NCBI GenBank assembly: GCA_963812255.1
Contig: CAWEUM010000003.1
Location: forward strand, 1,178,001 to 1,242,000
Direction of reading: 5' to 3'
DNA length: 64,000 bases
From: DATJGR01 sp963812255
GTDB lineage: Bacteria > Pseudomonadota > Gammaproteobacteria > Pseudomonadales > Azotimanducaceae
The translations under genes were made by a program, and so were the position numbers. Below are positions 8,013 through 17,334 of the stretch, piece by piece. The notes beneath the pieces were generated by a model. It searched no databases. It was not told where the DNA came from and was given only the letters and a program-made list of their open reading frames with translations. The stretch's first letter is position 1. Every line of letters starts with the position of its first letter.

Positions 8013-8852
8013 CTACTGGAAAATGATCAGCGGCTTGGGGTGCGATGCGCCGACGATCAACGCCTGTAATCGGGTGGCTTCGCTCATCTGCATCACGGGT
8101 CCGATCCGAACATGGTAGTAGCGGTCGTTCGTCGTACGCTGTACGTGTACCGCGACGGCGACGATCCGCGTGAGATCACTGCGCAGCCGCTCGGCACCGG
8201 TGGCGCTTGCGAATGCACCGGCCTGCAAGTAGATCTGGCCAGCGCTCGAAATCGCTGGCGGCGCGGCCGCGGAGGCCGATCGCTTGCCGTCCGAATCGGC
8301 GTCTGTCGTTGCAACGATTTCATCGGCACCACCGTCGATGCGTTCGACCATCACGCGTGCCGTGCCGCGTTCGGCATAGCCAAGCTTTACGGCTGCTGCA
8401 TACGATAGATCGATGATCCGTTCGCTGTGAAACGGGCCGCGATCGTTCACGCGCACGATGACCGAACGCCGGTTGTCCAGGTTGGTCACGCGCGCATACG
8501 ACGGAATCGGCAAGCTGCGATGCGCGGCCGTCAATTCGTACATATCGTAGGGTTCGCCGCTCGACGTTTTGCGTCCGTGGAATTTGGTGCCGTACCACGA
8601 GGCCGTGCCGTATTCCTTGTAGCCCGCGGGATTGCGCAACACGTAGTACGTCTTTCCAAGCACCTGGTACGGGCTCTTGTTGCCGTATTTGCTCAATGGT
8701 TCGCTATGTGGAACGGGATCGGGCAGGCGAGCAAGATCGGCTGGCGGATGTGCGGGCGCGCTGTCATGCGTGATCGACGGCGTCGTCGAACACGCGGCGA
8801 TCACGACCAGCATCGCCACAGCGACGAACCGGATATCGATCCGATACATCAT
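8013..8852 (-). CDS. rlpA: Septal-ring lipoprotein RlpA (lytic transglycosylase, SPOR domain)
   Basis: RlpA is an outer-membrane lipoprotein that cleaves denuded glycan strands, often at the division site. The 279-residue product has a lipoprotein signal with VVIAAC and the lipidated Cys at 21. A double-psi beta-barrel domain follows (GTASWYGTKFHGRKTSSGE, VRVNDRGPF, IDLSYAAA). A C-terminal SPOR domain (about 205-279, IYLQAGAFAS to YYHVRIGP) would bind denuded peptidoglycan. It lies between mltB and dacA in the elongasome cluster and overlaps mltB by 4 nt. Confidence 0.95.
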   Translation of the reverse strand: MMYRIDIRFVAVAMLVVIAACSTTPSITHDSAPAHPPADLARLPDPVPHSEPLSKYGNKSPYQVLGKTYYVLRNPAGYKEYGTASWYGTKFHGRKTSSGEPYDMYELTAAHRSLPIPSYARVTNLDNRRSVIVRVNDRGPFHSERIIDLSYAAAVKLGYAERGTARVMVERIDGGADEIVATTDADSDGKRSASAAAPPAISSAGQIYLQAGAFASATGAERLRSDLTRIVAVAVHVQRTTNDRYYHVRIGPVMQMSEATRLQALIVGASHPKPLIIFQ

Positions 8853-9859
8853 TGAGCCGGGGTTTCCACCAGCGCCAACTGCGCGGCACGTCCTGCAATC
8901 GCCTGGCCCAGTTGGTGCACCGCCAGCGCGTACATGCTGCTGTGGTTGTATCGAGTGATCACGTAGAAGTTGTGCAGGCCCACCCAGTACTCCACGCCAT
9001 CGGCGCCATCCATCCGATACAGGCCGGCCGCGGCTTTATCGTCGACCCCGGCGACTGCGACGCCCAGCGCGCGCAACTGGCCGACGGTATGGAGCAGATT
9101 CAGGCCCTCGTTCGCCACTGCATCGGCACGGTCACCGCTGACCGATGCGGGTTCTGCGATATCTCCACCGGCGGCCCAGCCGTGCTTGCTGAAGTAGTTG
9201 GCAACACTGCCGATCGCGTCCTGCGGATTCGCCCAGATGTCGCGCTTGCCGTCGCCGTCGAAATCCACCGCGTAGTGGCGGTAACTCGATGGAATGAACT
9301 GACCGTAACCCATCGCGCCCGCATAGGAGCCCATCAGCGAGCGAGGATCGACGCCTTCCTCGCGCGCGAGCAGCAGGAACTGGGTCAGCTCACTGCGAAA
9401 AAAATCGGCGCGTGGCGGATAATCGAATGCCAACGTCGATAACGCATCCAGCACCCGATACGTCCCGGCATGACGGCCGTAACGCGTCTCGACGCCGATG
9501 ATCGCAACGATCACCTCGGGTGGTACCGAATACGCGCGTTGTGCACGCGCGAGTGTGGCGGCGTTGTCGCGCCAGAATTCGACCCCTTCGGTGATACGCG
9601 TGTCGGTGACGAAAATCTCGCGATAGTCGGCCCAAGGTTTGACCTTCTCCGCGGGTCGCGCAATCGCGTCGAGAATGTTCTGCTTTTGCTCCGCGTCGTT
9701 GAACAACTTCGTTAGATCATCGCGAGAGAAGCCGTGCTGCTTCACCATCCGATCGATGTACGCATCGACATCGTCGCGGTCGCTGAAATCGGGCGCAGCA
9801 AAGACGCACAACGCGTACAGCATCGTCGCGGCCACGCCGATTCCCGTCGCAATTCGCAT
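8849..9859 (-). CDS. mltB: Lytic murein transglycosylase B
   Basis: MltB cleaves the MurNAc-GlcNAc bond with formation of a 1,6-anhydro end. The 336-residue product has a signal peptide (about 1-22, no convincing lipobox, so probably soluble periplasmic). The catalytic glutamate is in AIIGVETRYGRHAG, followed by the MltB signatures GAMGYGQFIPSSYR, DFDGDGKRDIW and SVANYFSKHGW. The family assignment is firm. It sits between rodA and rlpA, a common arrangement outside the enterics. Confidence 0.95.
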   Translation of the reverse strand: MRIATGIGVAATMLYALCVFAAPDFSDRDDVDAYIDRMVKQHGFSRDDLTKLFNDAEQKQNILDAIARPAEKVKPWADYREIFVTDTRITEGVEFWRDNAATLARAQRAYSVPPEVIVAIIGVETRYGRHAGTYRVLDALSTLAFDYPPRADFFRSELTQFLLLAREEGVDPRSLMGSYAGAMGYGQFIPSSYRHYAVDFDGDGKRDIWANPQDAIGSVANYFSKHGWAAGGDIAEPASVSGDRADAVANEGLNLLHTVGQLRALGVAVAGVDDKAAAGLYRMDGADGVEYWVGLHNFYVITRYNHSSMYALAVHQLGQAIAGRAAQLALVETPAQ

Positions 9860-9875
9860 GATCCGAACCTCCCTG

Positions 9876-11000
9876 TCACCAACCGCGATGCGTGTAGATC
9901 GACATCACGATTCCAAAGCCTGCGAGCAGTGTGATCGCCGACGTGCCGCCATAACTGACAAGCGGCAGCGGCACCCCCACCACCGGCAGCAGCCCGGACA
10001 CCATGGCGATGTTAACAAATGCGTAGACGAAGAACGTCAAGGTCAACGCACCGGCCGTCAAGCGGCCGAAGGTCTGTCGCGCCTGCGTTGCGATATAGAG
10101 ACCGCGCGCGATGATGACGAGGTACAACACCAGCAGTGTGATCACGCCAATCAGCCCGAGTTCTTCTGCGACCACCGCGATGATGAAATCGGTCTGACCT
10201 TCCGGCAGAAAATCGAGGTGCGACTGAGTGCCCTCGAACAGGCCCTTGCCGAACACACCCCCCGAGCCGATCGCAGTCGTCGACTGGATGATGTTCCAGC
10301 CGGCCCCGAGCGGGTCGCGTTCGGGATCGAACAACGTCAACACGCGATCGCGCTGGTAGTCGCGCATCACGTACCACAGGCCCGGTAACGCGGCTGCAGC
10401 GGCCATCAGTGCGAGGCCGATCCAGCGCCACTGCAATCCCGCGAGCACGATCACCACCAGTCCCGCTGCGGCGACCAGAATCCCGGTCCCGAGATCGGGC
10501 TGAACCGCAATCAACGCCGATGGAACCACGATCAGCAGCAACGCCACCACCAGGTGGCTGACACGCGGCGGCAATGGTCGATCATTGAAATACCAGGCAA
10601 CCATCAACGGCACCGCGATGCGCATCACTTCCGATGGCTGAAACCGCGGCAGGCCAGGAAAATCGAGCCAGCGCCGGGATCCCTTGACCGACACGCCGAA
10701 AAACATGACCGCGACCAGAAGGCCCATACCCACGGCGTACAGCAGCGGCGTCCAACGCAGATACACCCCCGGCTCGAATTGGGCCGCGACGACCATGATG
10801 CCGAGCGCAAGCAGCATCCGCGCGACCTGTCCATCGAAAATCGTGATGTCACGACCCAGCGCGCTGTACAGGACCACCAGGCCGAACCCGATCACCGCGA
10901 GTAACGCGGCCAGCAACAGTGGATCGAGATGCACGCGGCTCAGTCGCCGCGCCGGCAGTGAGCCGCCCGGTAGCGACCGAACGAAGTCGCGCTCACTCAT
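9876..11000 (-). CDS. rodA: Rod-shape SEDS glycosyltransferase RodA
   Basis: RodA is the inner-membrane peptidoglycan polymerase of the elongasome and works with PBP2. The ATG at 11000 gives 374 residues with about ten transmembrane helices. SEDS hallmarks include PDLGTG, WNIIQSTTAIGSGG, the FLPEGQTDFIIAV loop and the C-terminal LPLVSYGGTS. Its start overlaps the mrdA stop (ATGA), so the two partners are translationally coupled. An upstream in-frame extension would lie inside mrdA and is not supported. Confidence 0.97.
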   Translation of the reverse strand: MSERDFVRSLPGGSLPARRLSRVHLDPLLLAALLAVIGFGLVVLYSALGRDITIFDGQVARMLLALGIMVVAAQFEPGVYLRWTPLLYAVGMGLLVAVMFFGVSVKGSRRWLDFPGLPRFQPSEVMRIAVPLMVAWYFNDRPLPPRVSHLVVALLLIVVPSALIAVQPDLGTGILVAAAGLVVIVLAGLQWRWIGLALMAAAAALPGLWYVMRDYQRDRVLTLFDPERDPLGAGWNIIQSTTAIGSGGVFGKGLFEGTQSHLDFLPEGQTDFIIAVVAEELGLIGVITLLVLYLVIIARGLYIATQARQTFGRLTAGALTLTFFVYAFVNIAMVSGLLPVVGVPLPLVSYGGTSAITLLAGFGIVMSIYTHRGW

Positions 11001-12886
11001 CGGGCAGCCAGCAGCGGCAGCAGATACGCATCGATCACTGCACGCGCGACCGGCGCCGCGACAGCGCTGCCGCCGCCGCCGTTTTCGACCAGAACCGATA
11101 CGGCGATCTGTGGTGCGTCGGCCGGCGCAAACGCGATGAACCACGCGTGCTTGCGATGAAACTCGGACAACTCGTCTTCGTGATAGGTATCGCCCTGTTT
11201 GATGCCGACCACCTGCGCGGTACCCGATTTGCCAGCCATCCGGTATGCAAGATTGCGGCCGATCGCGTCAAATGCGGTACCGCTCTGGCGATAGCCCAGG
11301 TTGCCACGATGCACCACCATCTCCATCGCATCGACGAGGCGTTCCCAGTCGGTCGGTGTCACGAGGTTGGTCACGTCAGGCATTGGCGGGGGCGGATCCC
11401 ATTCCGTTAGCGCGTGATCGCTCGACAGCAACAGCCGCGGCCGAATCCAGTGACCGCGATTCGCGATGATCGTTGCAACCGTCGCCAGCTGAATCGGCGT
11501 TGCCAGCACATCACCTTGACCCACGCCCATGTTGACGGTATCGCCCGGATACCACGGCTGGCCTTTGACACCGCGCTTCCAAACCGGATTCGGCAGCAGA
11601 CCCGGCAACCCATCGAGCACGTCTACAGTGGTGTTGCGCCCGTAACCGAACTTCGCCGCACATTTGACGAAGTCGTTGATGTCGAGCCGCGACGCCAGTT
11701 CATAGAAGTAGGTGTTCGACGACCGGTAGATTGCCCGAGTCAGATTTTCGACGCCCTGCCCACCGCTGTTGTTCTGCTTCCAGCTCCAATCACGATAGAT
11801 TCGTGATTGCCCCGGAAACTTGAAAAAGCCGCGATCATCGATCGTGCGATCCCAATCCGTCGCGCCAAGCGACAATCCGCACAGCGCCACGACAGGCTTG
11901 AACGTCGACCCCGGCGCGTACTGACCATTCGTCGCGCGGTTGAACAACGGTTTCTGGCGGTCTTCGCTCAGCGCCTGGTACTGCGCGGTGCTAATGCCGG
12001 TAATAAACACGTTCGGGTCGTATCCCGGGTTGCTGACCAGCGCGAGGATTCCGCCCGTGTGCGGATCGATGGCGACCACCGCACCGCGCCGATCGCCGAG
12101 CGCTGCCGTTGCGGCAACCTGCAACCGCGTATCGAGCTGCAAAGTCAGGTTCTGCCCGGCGGTCGGCGGCTGCACGTTCAGAACTTTGCGGATTCGGCCT
12201 CTCGCATCGGTCTCGACCTGCTGATAGCCGACCTGACCATGCAGCGATCGCTCGTAGGCGCGCTCGATACCCAATTTGCCGACGAACTGTGTTGCGCTGT
12301 AGCTCACCGGATCGAGCGTCCTGAGATCGTCTTCGCTGATCCTGCGCACCGATCCGATCGCGTGTGCCATCAGCGCGCCCAACGGATAGTGCCGCACGAG
12401 TTGAGCTTCGACGACGACCCCCGGCAGACGGAACCGGTTGACGGCAAGCGCCGCGATTTCCTTCTCGGACAGCACCACCTTCAACGGCACGGATTCGAAC
12501 GGCCTGCGACGCCGCTCGAAACGTTTCTTGAACGCCTCGACGTCGCGCGCGTCGAAGTCGACGAGCTTGTGCAATTGCCCGAGCAACTCGCCCAGGTTAG
12601 GAATCTGTTCGGCGATCAGGCTGAGCGTGAAGACGGGTTGATTGTCGGCGAGCAATACCCCGTTGCGATCGAAGATCAGCCCCCGCGGCGGACCGATCGG
12701 CTGCACCTGAATACGGTTCTGATCGGAACGCGTGCGGTACTTTTCGTAGTCGGCAACCTGCAGATGGATCATGCGCGCGATCAGCACGGAGATCGCCAGT
12801 AACGCAAGCAGAAACAGCACGATGACGCGACTCGTGAAATCGCGTTGTTCGCGATTCGGGTCTTTGATGTGAGATGAGGCAACCAT
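10997..12886 (-). CDS. mrdA: Penicillin-binding protein 2 (elongasome transpeptidase)
   Basis: PBP2 is the class B transpeptidase that crosslinks lateral-wall peptidoglycan. From the ATG at 12886 the product is 629 residues. It has one N-terminal membrane segment (about 20-40), a non-catalytic pedestal domain and a transpeptidase domain with STFK, SSN and KSGT motifs in order. The open frame continues upstream to 13090, but that part overlaps rlmH and precedes the membrane anchor, so I reject it. It is followed by its SEDS partner rodA. Confidence 0.97.
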   Translation of the reverse strand: MVASSHIKDPNREQRDFTSRVIVLFLLALLAISVLIARMIHLQVADYEKYRTRSDQNRIQVQPIGPPRGLIFDRNGVLLADNQPVFTLSLIAEQIPNLGELLGQLHKLVDFDARDVEAFKKRFERRRRPFESVPLKVVLSEKEIAALAVNRFRLPGVVVEAQLVRHYPLGALMAHAIGSVRRISEDDLRTLDPVSYSATQFVGKLGIERAYERSLHGQVGYQQVETDARGRIRKVLNVQPPTAGQNLTLQLDTRLQVAATAALGDRRGAVVAIDPHTGGILALVSNPGYDPNVFITGISTAQYQALSEDRQKPLFNRATNGQYAPGSTFKPVVALCGLSLGATDWDRTIDDRGFFKFPGQSRIYRDWSWKQNNSGGQGVENLTRAIYRSSNTYFYELASRLDINDFVKCAAKFGYGRNTTVDVLDGLPGLLPNPVWKRGVKGQPWYPGDTVNMGVGQGDVLATPIQLATVATIIANRGHWIRPRLLLSSDHALTEWDPPPPMPDVTNLVTPTDWERLVDAMEMVVHRGNLGYRQSGTAFDAIGRNLAYRMAGKSGTAQVVGIKQGDTYHEDELSEFHRKHAWFIAFAPADAPQIAVSVLVENGGGGSAVAAPVARAVIDAYLLPLLAAR

Positions 12887-12891
12887 CGCGT

Positions 12892-13356
12892 TCAGGCCCG
12901 GTGATAGGGGTGGCCGGTCAGCAGCGTCCACGCTCGATAGATCTGCTCGGCCACCAGAACGCGCACCAATGCATGTGGCAGTGTAGCCGCGGACAACGAC
13001 CAGGACCCAGAGGCACGGGCTCTGCAGGTGTCTGACAAACCGTCGGCCCCACCGACCAGCAGCACAACATCGCGTCCATCGCGGCGCCACGTTGCGAGTC
13101 GCTGCGAGAGATCGACACTACTCCATAGGCTGCCACGTTCATCCAACGTGATCACACAATCGTCTGAGTGCGTTCGGCGCAACAGGCGTTCGCCCTCGAG
13201 GTCGATGCATTGCTTTCGGTCACCGTGTCGCGCGGCGGCGGGTATCTCTTCGAGAATCAGTGCGTTGTCTTTCGGCAAGCGGCTGGCGAAGCTCGCATAG
13301 CCTTCTGCGATCCATCCCGGCACACGAGTACCGACACACAGCAGACGAATCTTCAT
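12892..13356 (-). CDS. rlmH: 23S rRNA (pseudouridine1915-N3)-methyltransferase
   Basis: RlmH is a small SPOUT-class enzyme that methylates pseudouridine 1915 in helix 69 of 23S rRNA on assembled 70S ribosomes. The ATG at 13356 gives 154 residues (E. coli 155). Conserved features are the MKIRLLCVGT start, ALDERG-like LDERGSLWSS, the SAM-knot LLVGGADGLS and the C-terminal HALVRVLVAEQIYRAW with GHPYHR. It sits between rsfS and mrdA in conserved order. Confidence 0.96.
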   Translation of the reverse strand: MKIRLLCVGTRVPGWIAEGYASFASRLPKDNALILEEIPAAARHGDRKQCIDLEGERLLRRTHSDDCVITLDERGSLWSSVDLSQRLATWRRDGRDVVLLVGGADGLSDTCRARASGSWSLSAATLPHALVRVLVAEQIYRAWTLLTGHPYHRA

Positions 13357-13384
13357 TGGCAGCAGGCCGCGGCCATCGGCGCGC

Positions 13385-13753
13385 TCAGGCCGTCGACTCG
13401 ACTCTCGGCATTCTTGTCGGCACGTCTCGCGGTACTTCGGACCAGAGGCGTTCCAGATCGTAGAATTCGCGTGCGTCTTTCTGCATGACATTGACGACGA
13501 CGTCGCCGAGATCGAGCAGCACCCACTCCATCGTTTCGCGGCCTTCGATGCCGAGCGATGCAACACCACTGGCTTTGGAGGATTCGAGAACGTTGTCGAC
13601 GAGGGCTTTGACGTGGCGATTCGACGTGCCGCTGGCGATGATCATGTAGTCTGTCACGCTGGTTGCGCGTGACACGTCGAGCGCAACGATTTCTCTTCCT
13701 TTGAGGTCTTCGAGCGCGCGCACGACATGGTCGCGCAACTTCTTGGGTGCCAT
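13385..13753 (-). CDS. rsfS: Ribosomal silencing factor RsfS
   Basis: RsfS (DUF143/Iojap) binds uL14 on the 50S subunit and blocks subunit joining when nutrients run short. The 122-residue product shows the family core (VTDYMIIASGTSNRHVKALVD, GIEGRETMEWVLLDLGDVVVNVM, FYDLERLW). A short unconserved tail follows. It overlaps nadD by 1 nt. The target protein uL14 is encoded at 33434-33802. Confidence 0.95.
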   Translation of the reverse strand: MAPKKLRDHVVRALEDLKGREIVALDVSRATSVTDYMIIASGTSNRHVKALVDNVLESSKASGVASLGIEGRETMEWVLLDLGDVVVNVMQKDAREFYDLERLWSEVPRDVPTRMPRVESTA

Positions 13754-14409
13754 TAGAGTGGTGTCATTCCGGATGGTGGGCCTGCATAAAGATCGTGTGC
13801 CCTAATATAGGTCCAGACGCGGGGCGGGAGCAATTGGCCAACGTCTTCGCCGCGACCCAGTCGTGCACGAATATCGGTCGACGAAATCGACAGCATCGGT
13901 GCATCGATGAAACAGACGTTGCCGGCGGGTCGCATGCGCAGTGTCGCAGCGGCATCGACGCGATGCGCGCCGGTGAATCGTTGCATGTCAGGGTCGAGCG
14001 CAGCGTCGCATCCGGGCCGCCTCAAAACGCCGAGATGCGCTCGCCGCAGCAGTTCGCGCCAGCGGTGCCAGGTGGGTAACTGTCGATACGCGTCCCAGCC
14101 GACCAACCAGACGATCGATGCCGACGAACCGTGCTGCGCGCGTAGTTCGTCGAGCGTGTCGATGGTGTAGCTGGCACGGTCGCGCAACATTTCCCGATCA
14201 TCGGCGCGCAACCGGTCGTGACCCCATATCGCAAGTTCCAGCATCGACCAGCGCTGTTCGATCGTTGCGTGTGTCGAAGCCCGATGCTGCGGTCGTGCCG
14301 CCAGCATGAGCGCGACGTAGTCGAGCTCCAGCGCCACCGCAGCCGTATCGGCCGCATGCAGATGTCCGTTGTGGATGGGATCGAACGTACCTCCCAAGAA
14401 GCCGATCAA
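13753..14409 (-). CDS. nadD: Nicotinate-nucleotide adenylyltransferase
   Basis: NadD joins nicotinate mononucleotide and ATP to make deamido-NAD. The product is 218 residues with the nucleotidyltransferase GGTFDPIHNGHLHAA motif (HxGH) near the N-terminus and the ISSTDIRARL signature near the C-terminus. In E. coli it follows leuS-lptE-holA. Here proA is immediately upstream with a 4-nt overlap, so the delta-subunit gene holA is not linked. Confidence 0.96.
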   Translation of the reverse strand: MIGFLGGTFDPIHNGHLHAADTAAVALELDYVALMLAARPQHRASTHATIEQRWSMLELAIWGHDRLRADDREMLRDRASYTIDTLDELRAQHGSSASIVWLVGWDAYRQLPTWHRWRELLRRAHLGVLRRPGCDAALDPDMQRFTGAHRVDAAATLRMRPAGNVCFIDAPMLSISSTDIRARLGRGEDVGQLLPPRVWTYIRAHDLYAGPPSGMTPL

Positions 14410-15710
14410 CGATGCCGAATCTCGCCGTTGCCAAACACCACGAACTTGCGCGTCGTGAGGCCTTCCAGGCCGACCGGACCGCGTGCGTGGAGTTTGTCGG
14501 TGGAGATACCGATCTCGGCACCGAGTCCGAACTCGAATCCGTCGGCGAACTGGGACGACGCGTTGACCATCACCGACGCGGAATCCACTTCGGTGACGAA
14601 ACGCCGCGTCCTCGCATAGTCGTTGGACACGATAACGTCGGTGTGCTGCGAACCGTAGGTCGCAATGTGGTCGATCGCTTCATCGATGTTTGCTACGACG
14701 CGAATCGACAACGTTGGGCCGAGATATTCGGCATACCAGTCCGCCTCGGTCGCCGTGCCGATGCCCGACAACAGCGCGCGCGTCTGCGCACAGCCGCGCA
14801 ACTCGACATGAGCCTGATCGAACCGCTCTCGCAACACCGGCAGCACCTTCGGCGCAATGGATTGTGCAACGAGCAATGTCTCCATTGCGTTGCAGACGGC
14901 GTACTTCTCCGTCTTCGAATTGACCGCGACCGAAACCGCCATCTCGACGTCGGCGCCGTCATCGATGTAGACGTGACAGACACCGTCGAGATGTTTGATC
15001 ACCGGAATCGTCGACTCGGCGCTGACGCGTTCGATCAGACCTTTGCCGCCGCGCGGCACCAGCACGTCGACATATTGCGTAAGCTTCAGCAGTGCGCCGA
15101 CCGCGGCGCGATCTGTGGTCGCGACGAGCTGTACTGCGGTTGCCGGCAGACCTGCGGCAATCAGTCCGCGGCCGATCGCTTCGGCAATGGCTCTGTTCGT
15201 CTCGATCGCTTCCGATCCGCCGCGCAGAATGCACGCGTTGGATGACTTCAAACACAGCGCCGCGGCGTCCGCCGTCACGTTCGGCCGCGATTCGTAGATG
15301 ATACCGACGACACCGAGCGGCACGCGCATGCGGCCGACCTGAATGCCGCTCGGGCGGAACTCGACATCGCTGATCGCACCGACGGGATCCGGCAACGCAT
15401 CCACTTCCCGGATGCCATCGATCATCCGATCGATGCCGCGATCGTCGAGCAGAAGGCGATCGAGCAATGACGTATCCAGAGCGTTGGACCTAGCGGCACG
15501 CACATCGGCGCCGTTGGCTTTCAAGATCTCCGCGCGCGCGGCATGCAGCTCGTTCGCGATGGCCCGCAACGCTTCGGACTTCGTACCGGACCCGGCCGCA
15601 ACGATCGACCGCGCCGCTGCACGCGCGTTGCGACCGAGTTCGAGCATATAGGCTTCGATATCGATCGCTGGAGTCGATTGTCGAATAGCGTTCTGATCAG
15701 CGTGCTTCAT
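14406..15710 (-). CDS. proA: Gamma-glutamyl phosphate reductase (proline synthesis)
   Basis: ProA reduces gamma-glutamyl phosphate to glutamate-5-semialdehyde with NADPH, the second step of proline synthesis. The 434-residue product is of the aldehyde dehydrogenase fold. It shows GVVGIIYESRPNVTADAAALCLKS (cofactor region, quoted in part), the active-site cysteine in KYAVCNAMET and a C-terminal GPVGLEGLTTRKFV. It is coupled to nadD; proB is not in this window. Confidence 0.97.
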   Translation of the reverse strand: MKHADQNAIRQSTPAIDIEAYMLELGRNARAAARSIVAAGSGTKSEALRAIANELHAARAEILKANGADVRAARSNALDTSLLDRLLLDDRGIDRMIDGIREVDALPDPVGAISDVEFRPSGIQVGRMRVPLGVVGIIYESRPNVTADAAALCLKSSNACILRGGSEAIETNRAIAEAIGRGLIAAGLPATAVQLVATTDRAAVGALLKLTQYVDVLVPRGGKGLIERVSAESTIPVIKHLDGVCHVYIDDGADVEMAVSVAVNSKTEKYAVCNAMETLLVAQSIAPKVLPVLRERFDQAHVELRGCAQTRALLSGIGTATEADWYAEYLGPTLSIRVVANIDEAIDHIATYGSQHTDVIVSNDYARTRRFVTEVDSASVMVNASSQFADGFEFGLGAEIGISTDKLHARGPVGLEGLTTRKFVVFGNGEIRHR

Positions 15711-15728
15711 TGTGTCAACCGCATGGTG

Positions 15729-16352
15729 TCAGCCGCGCAGGTTGTTGACGATTCGGGTCAATTCAGCCAGACGTTCGCGCGGCAGGCTCATCTGCAACAA
15801 CCCCTGCTTGATCTCAGGCTCGAGCGGCAGCAGCTCCGACAGCCGCCACGACACCGACCGGGCGTCGCGATAGTCGACATCGAGCGCAAGCTTCCGCGCC
15901 ACCGGGTGTTGCATCAGTTCGCGCAGCATATCGATCAGCGCGACGTACTCCGCGCCAGGCGCCTGCGCGCGCTCTTCCGGCAGGAATTCGACCCTGCCCA
16001 TCAACAGATGATCGTCCGTTTCGAAGGTTTCGAGGATGCGGAACTTCGCCCCGCCTCGGGTGATGATGCCGAGCATGCCGTTGTCGAGGGTGTTGAAATC
16101 GACAATCGTGCCGTAGGTTCCCACGCTGAAGATTTCAGGCTGGGTCGAGTCCTTGCCGCGCCGCGCATCCGAGCCCTCCCGGATCAGCACCACACCAAAA
16201 CCGCATTGTTCCCGTAGGCACCGGCTCACCATCGCCGTGTAACGCGGTTCGAAGATCCGCAACGGCAACCGGCCACCGCTGAACAACACCGTGCCGAGCG
16301 GAAACAGCGGAATTGCTTTGTCTGCGATGGGCATTGAATCCATAGCCGACAC
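15729..16352 (-). CDS. Stand-alone Lon N-terminal (LON substrate-binding) domain protein
   Basis: This 207-residue protein consists of the LON substrate-binding domain: IPLFPLGTVLFSGGRLPLRIFE near residue 14 (quoted in part), RYTAMVSRCL, GFGVVLIREG and GMLGIITRGGAKFRI. The ATPase and protease domains of Lon are absent. Such proteins are widespread in proteobacteria and their role is not settled. It is 18 nt upstream of proA and probably leads the long leftward operon. Confidence 0.85.
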   Translation of the reverse strand: MSAMDSMPIADKAIPLFPLGTVLFSGGRLPLRIFEPRYTAMVSRCLREQCGFGVVLIREGSDARRGKDSTQPEIFSVGTYGTIVDFNTLDNGMLGIITRGGAKFRILETFETDDHLLMGRVEFLPEERAQAPGAEYVALIDMLRELMQHPVARKLALDVDYRDARSVSWRLSELLPLEPEIKQGLLQMSLPRERLAELTRIVNNLRG

Positions 16353-16479
16353 GATATCACGCGGCCCTGCCTACTCGCATTCGTCACGCAACTGCAACCC
16401 ACCCGCTCTACCGTTGATCACGCCTTCGAATCTCCAGTGCCGAACCCATGGGCTATCGAAACCTGCTCGAGATTTACAT

Positions 16480-16744
16480 CTCGAGGCCGACAACAATCCG
16501 AACGATCCGAACACCGACCGGGTTTCTGCACCCACGCTGGCAAACAGGACGTTGATCGGCGCAACCCGTCGCACCGGCGGCATCCTGTTGTGGCGCGGAA
16601 CCGGAGCGTTGATCTACAACAGCATTACCACTGGATCTAACGTCTGTCTGAGTATCCAGGGCGATGCGACTTTCGCACGCCAGGGACGGCCGGCTCACGC
16701 TGGAAAATCAGACGATTTCGTGTCCGACGAATTTCAGCGACTGA
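16480..16744 (+). pseudogene. Frameshifted remnant of a secreted repeat-type protein (C-terminal part)
   Basis: An open stretch from 16480 encodes LEADNNPNDPN and then APTLANRTLIG, GGILLWRGTGALIYN and TTGSNVCLSIQG. This resembles, from memory, the C-terminal region of large secreted or lipoprotein proteins with beta-helix-like repeats. The match is lost at about 16687 and resumes one frame over (from about 16691) as RLTLENQTISCPTNFSD followed by TGA at 16742-16744. No start or signal sequence remains upstream. I read it as a decayed gene fragment. The rest of the 16353-16793 gap holds nothing I can identify. Confidence 0.5.
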
Positions 16745-16793
16745 TCACGACCCGGTCGGCTCGATCTGAACCGTGGCGAAGTGATCAACCGCT

Positions 16794-17294
16794 CTAGAAC
16801 GGAATGTCGTCGTCGATGTCGGCGAAGTCGCTGGTCGAGCCGGAGTCGTACGCGGCTTCGGCGCGGCTGTCGGCTCTGTCGCCCCGCGTGGCCTGATTAC
16901 GGGGCGCCCCGCTGCTCTGACGCATCGGCGCGTCGCCATCGCCGCCACCACCACCGCCACGGCTGTCGAGCATCTGCATCTCGTTTGCGACGATCTCGGT
17001 GGAATAGCGGTCGTGGCCGTCCTTGTCCTGCCACTTACGGGTCTGCAGCCTGCCCTCGATGTAGACCTTGCTGCCTTTGCGCAGATACTCACCGGCAATT
17101 TCGGCGAGCCGCGCGAAGCAGACAACTGTATGCCATTCGGTCCGCTCCTGCTGCTCGCCGGTCTGGCGGTCCTTCCACGACTCGGCCGTCGCGAGGCGCA
17201 GGTTCGTCACCGCGGAGCCGCCTTGGGTGTATCGCGTTTCGGGATCGCGCCCCAGATTGCCGATCAGGATGACCTTGTTGATGCCGCGCGCCAT
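16794..17294 (-). CDS. ssb: Single-stranded DNA-binding protein
   Basis: SSB coats single-stranded DNA and recruits replication and repair proteins through its acidic tip. The 166-residue product has the N-terminal OB fold (GINKVILIGNLGRDPETRY, WHTVVCFARLAEIAGEYLRKG, GRLQTRKWQD), a Gly-rich linker and the C-terminal tip DIDDDIPF that binds partners. It is divergent from uvrA, as in E. coli. The 240-bp interval to the likely uvrA start holds repeats but no canonical LexA box. Confidence 0.98.
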   Translation of the reverse strand: MARGINKVILIGNLGRDPETRYTQGGSAVTNLRLATAESWKDRQTGEQQERTEWHTVVCFARLAEIAGEYLRKGSKVYIEGRLQTRKWQDKDGHDRYSTEIVANEMQMLDSRGGGGGGDGDAPMRQSSGAPRNQATRGDRADSRAEAAYDSGSTSDFADIDDDIPF

Positions 17295-17334
17295 GTCGTG
17301 AGCTCTCGTCTTGGGATGATCGTGAGGCGTGGCA

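Noticed and set aside
11001..11144. Longer N-terminus for RodA
   Set aside because: It lies inside mrdA in another frame; the ATGA overlap start at 11000 matches the family.
12887..13090. Longer N-terminus for PBP2
   Set aside because: It overlaps most of the 3' end of rlmH, lacks a ribosome site and precedes the membrane anchor with unconserved residues.
16437..16640. Open frame overlapping the degraded fragment in another frame
   Set aside because: It shows no recognisable pattern, while the frame with LEADNN and GTGALIYN does; it is a shadow of the pseudogene.
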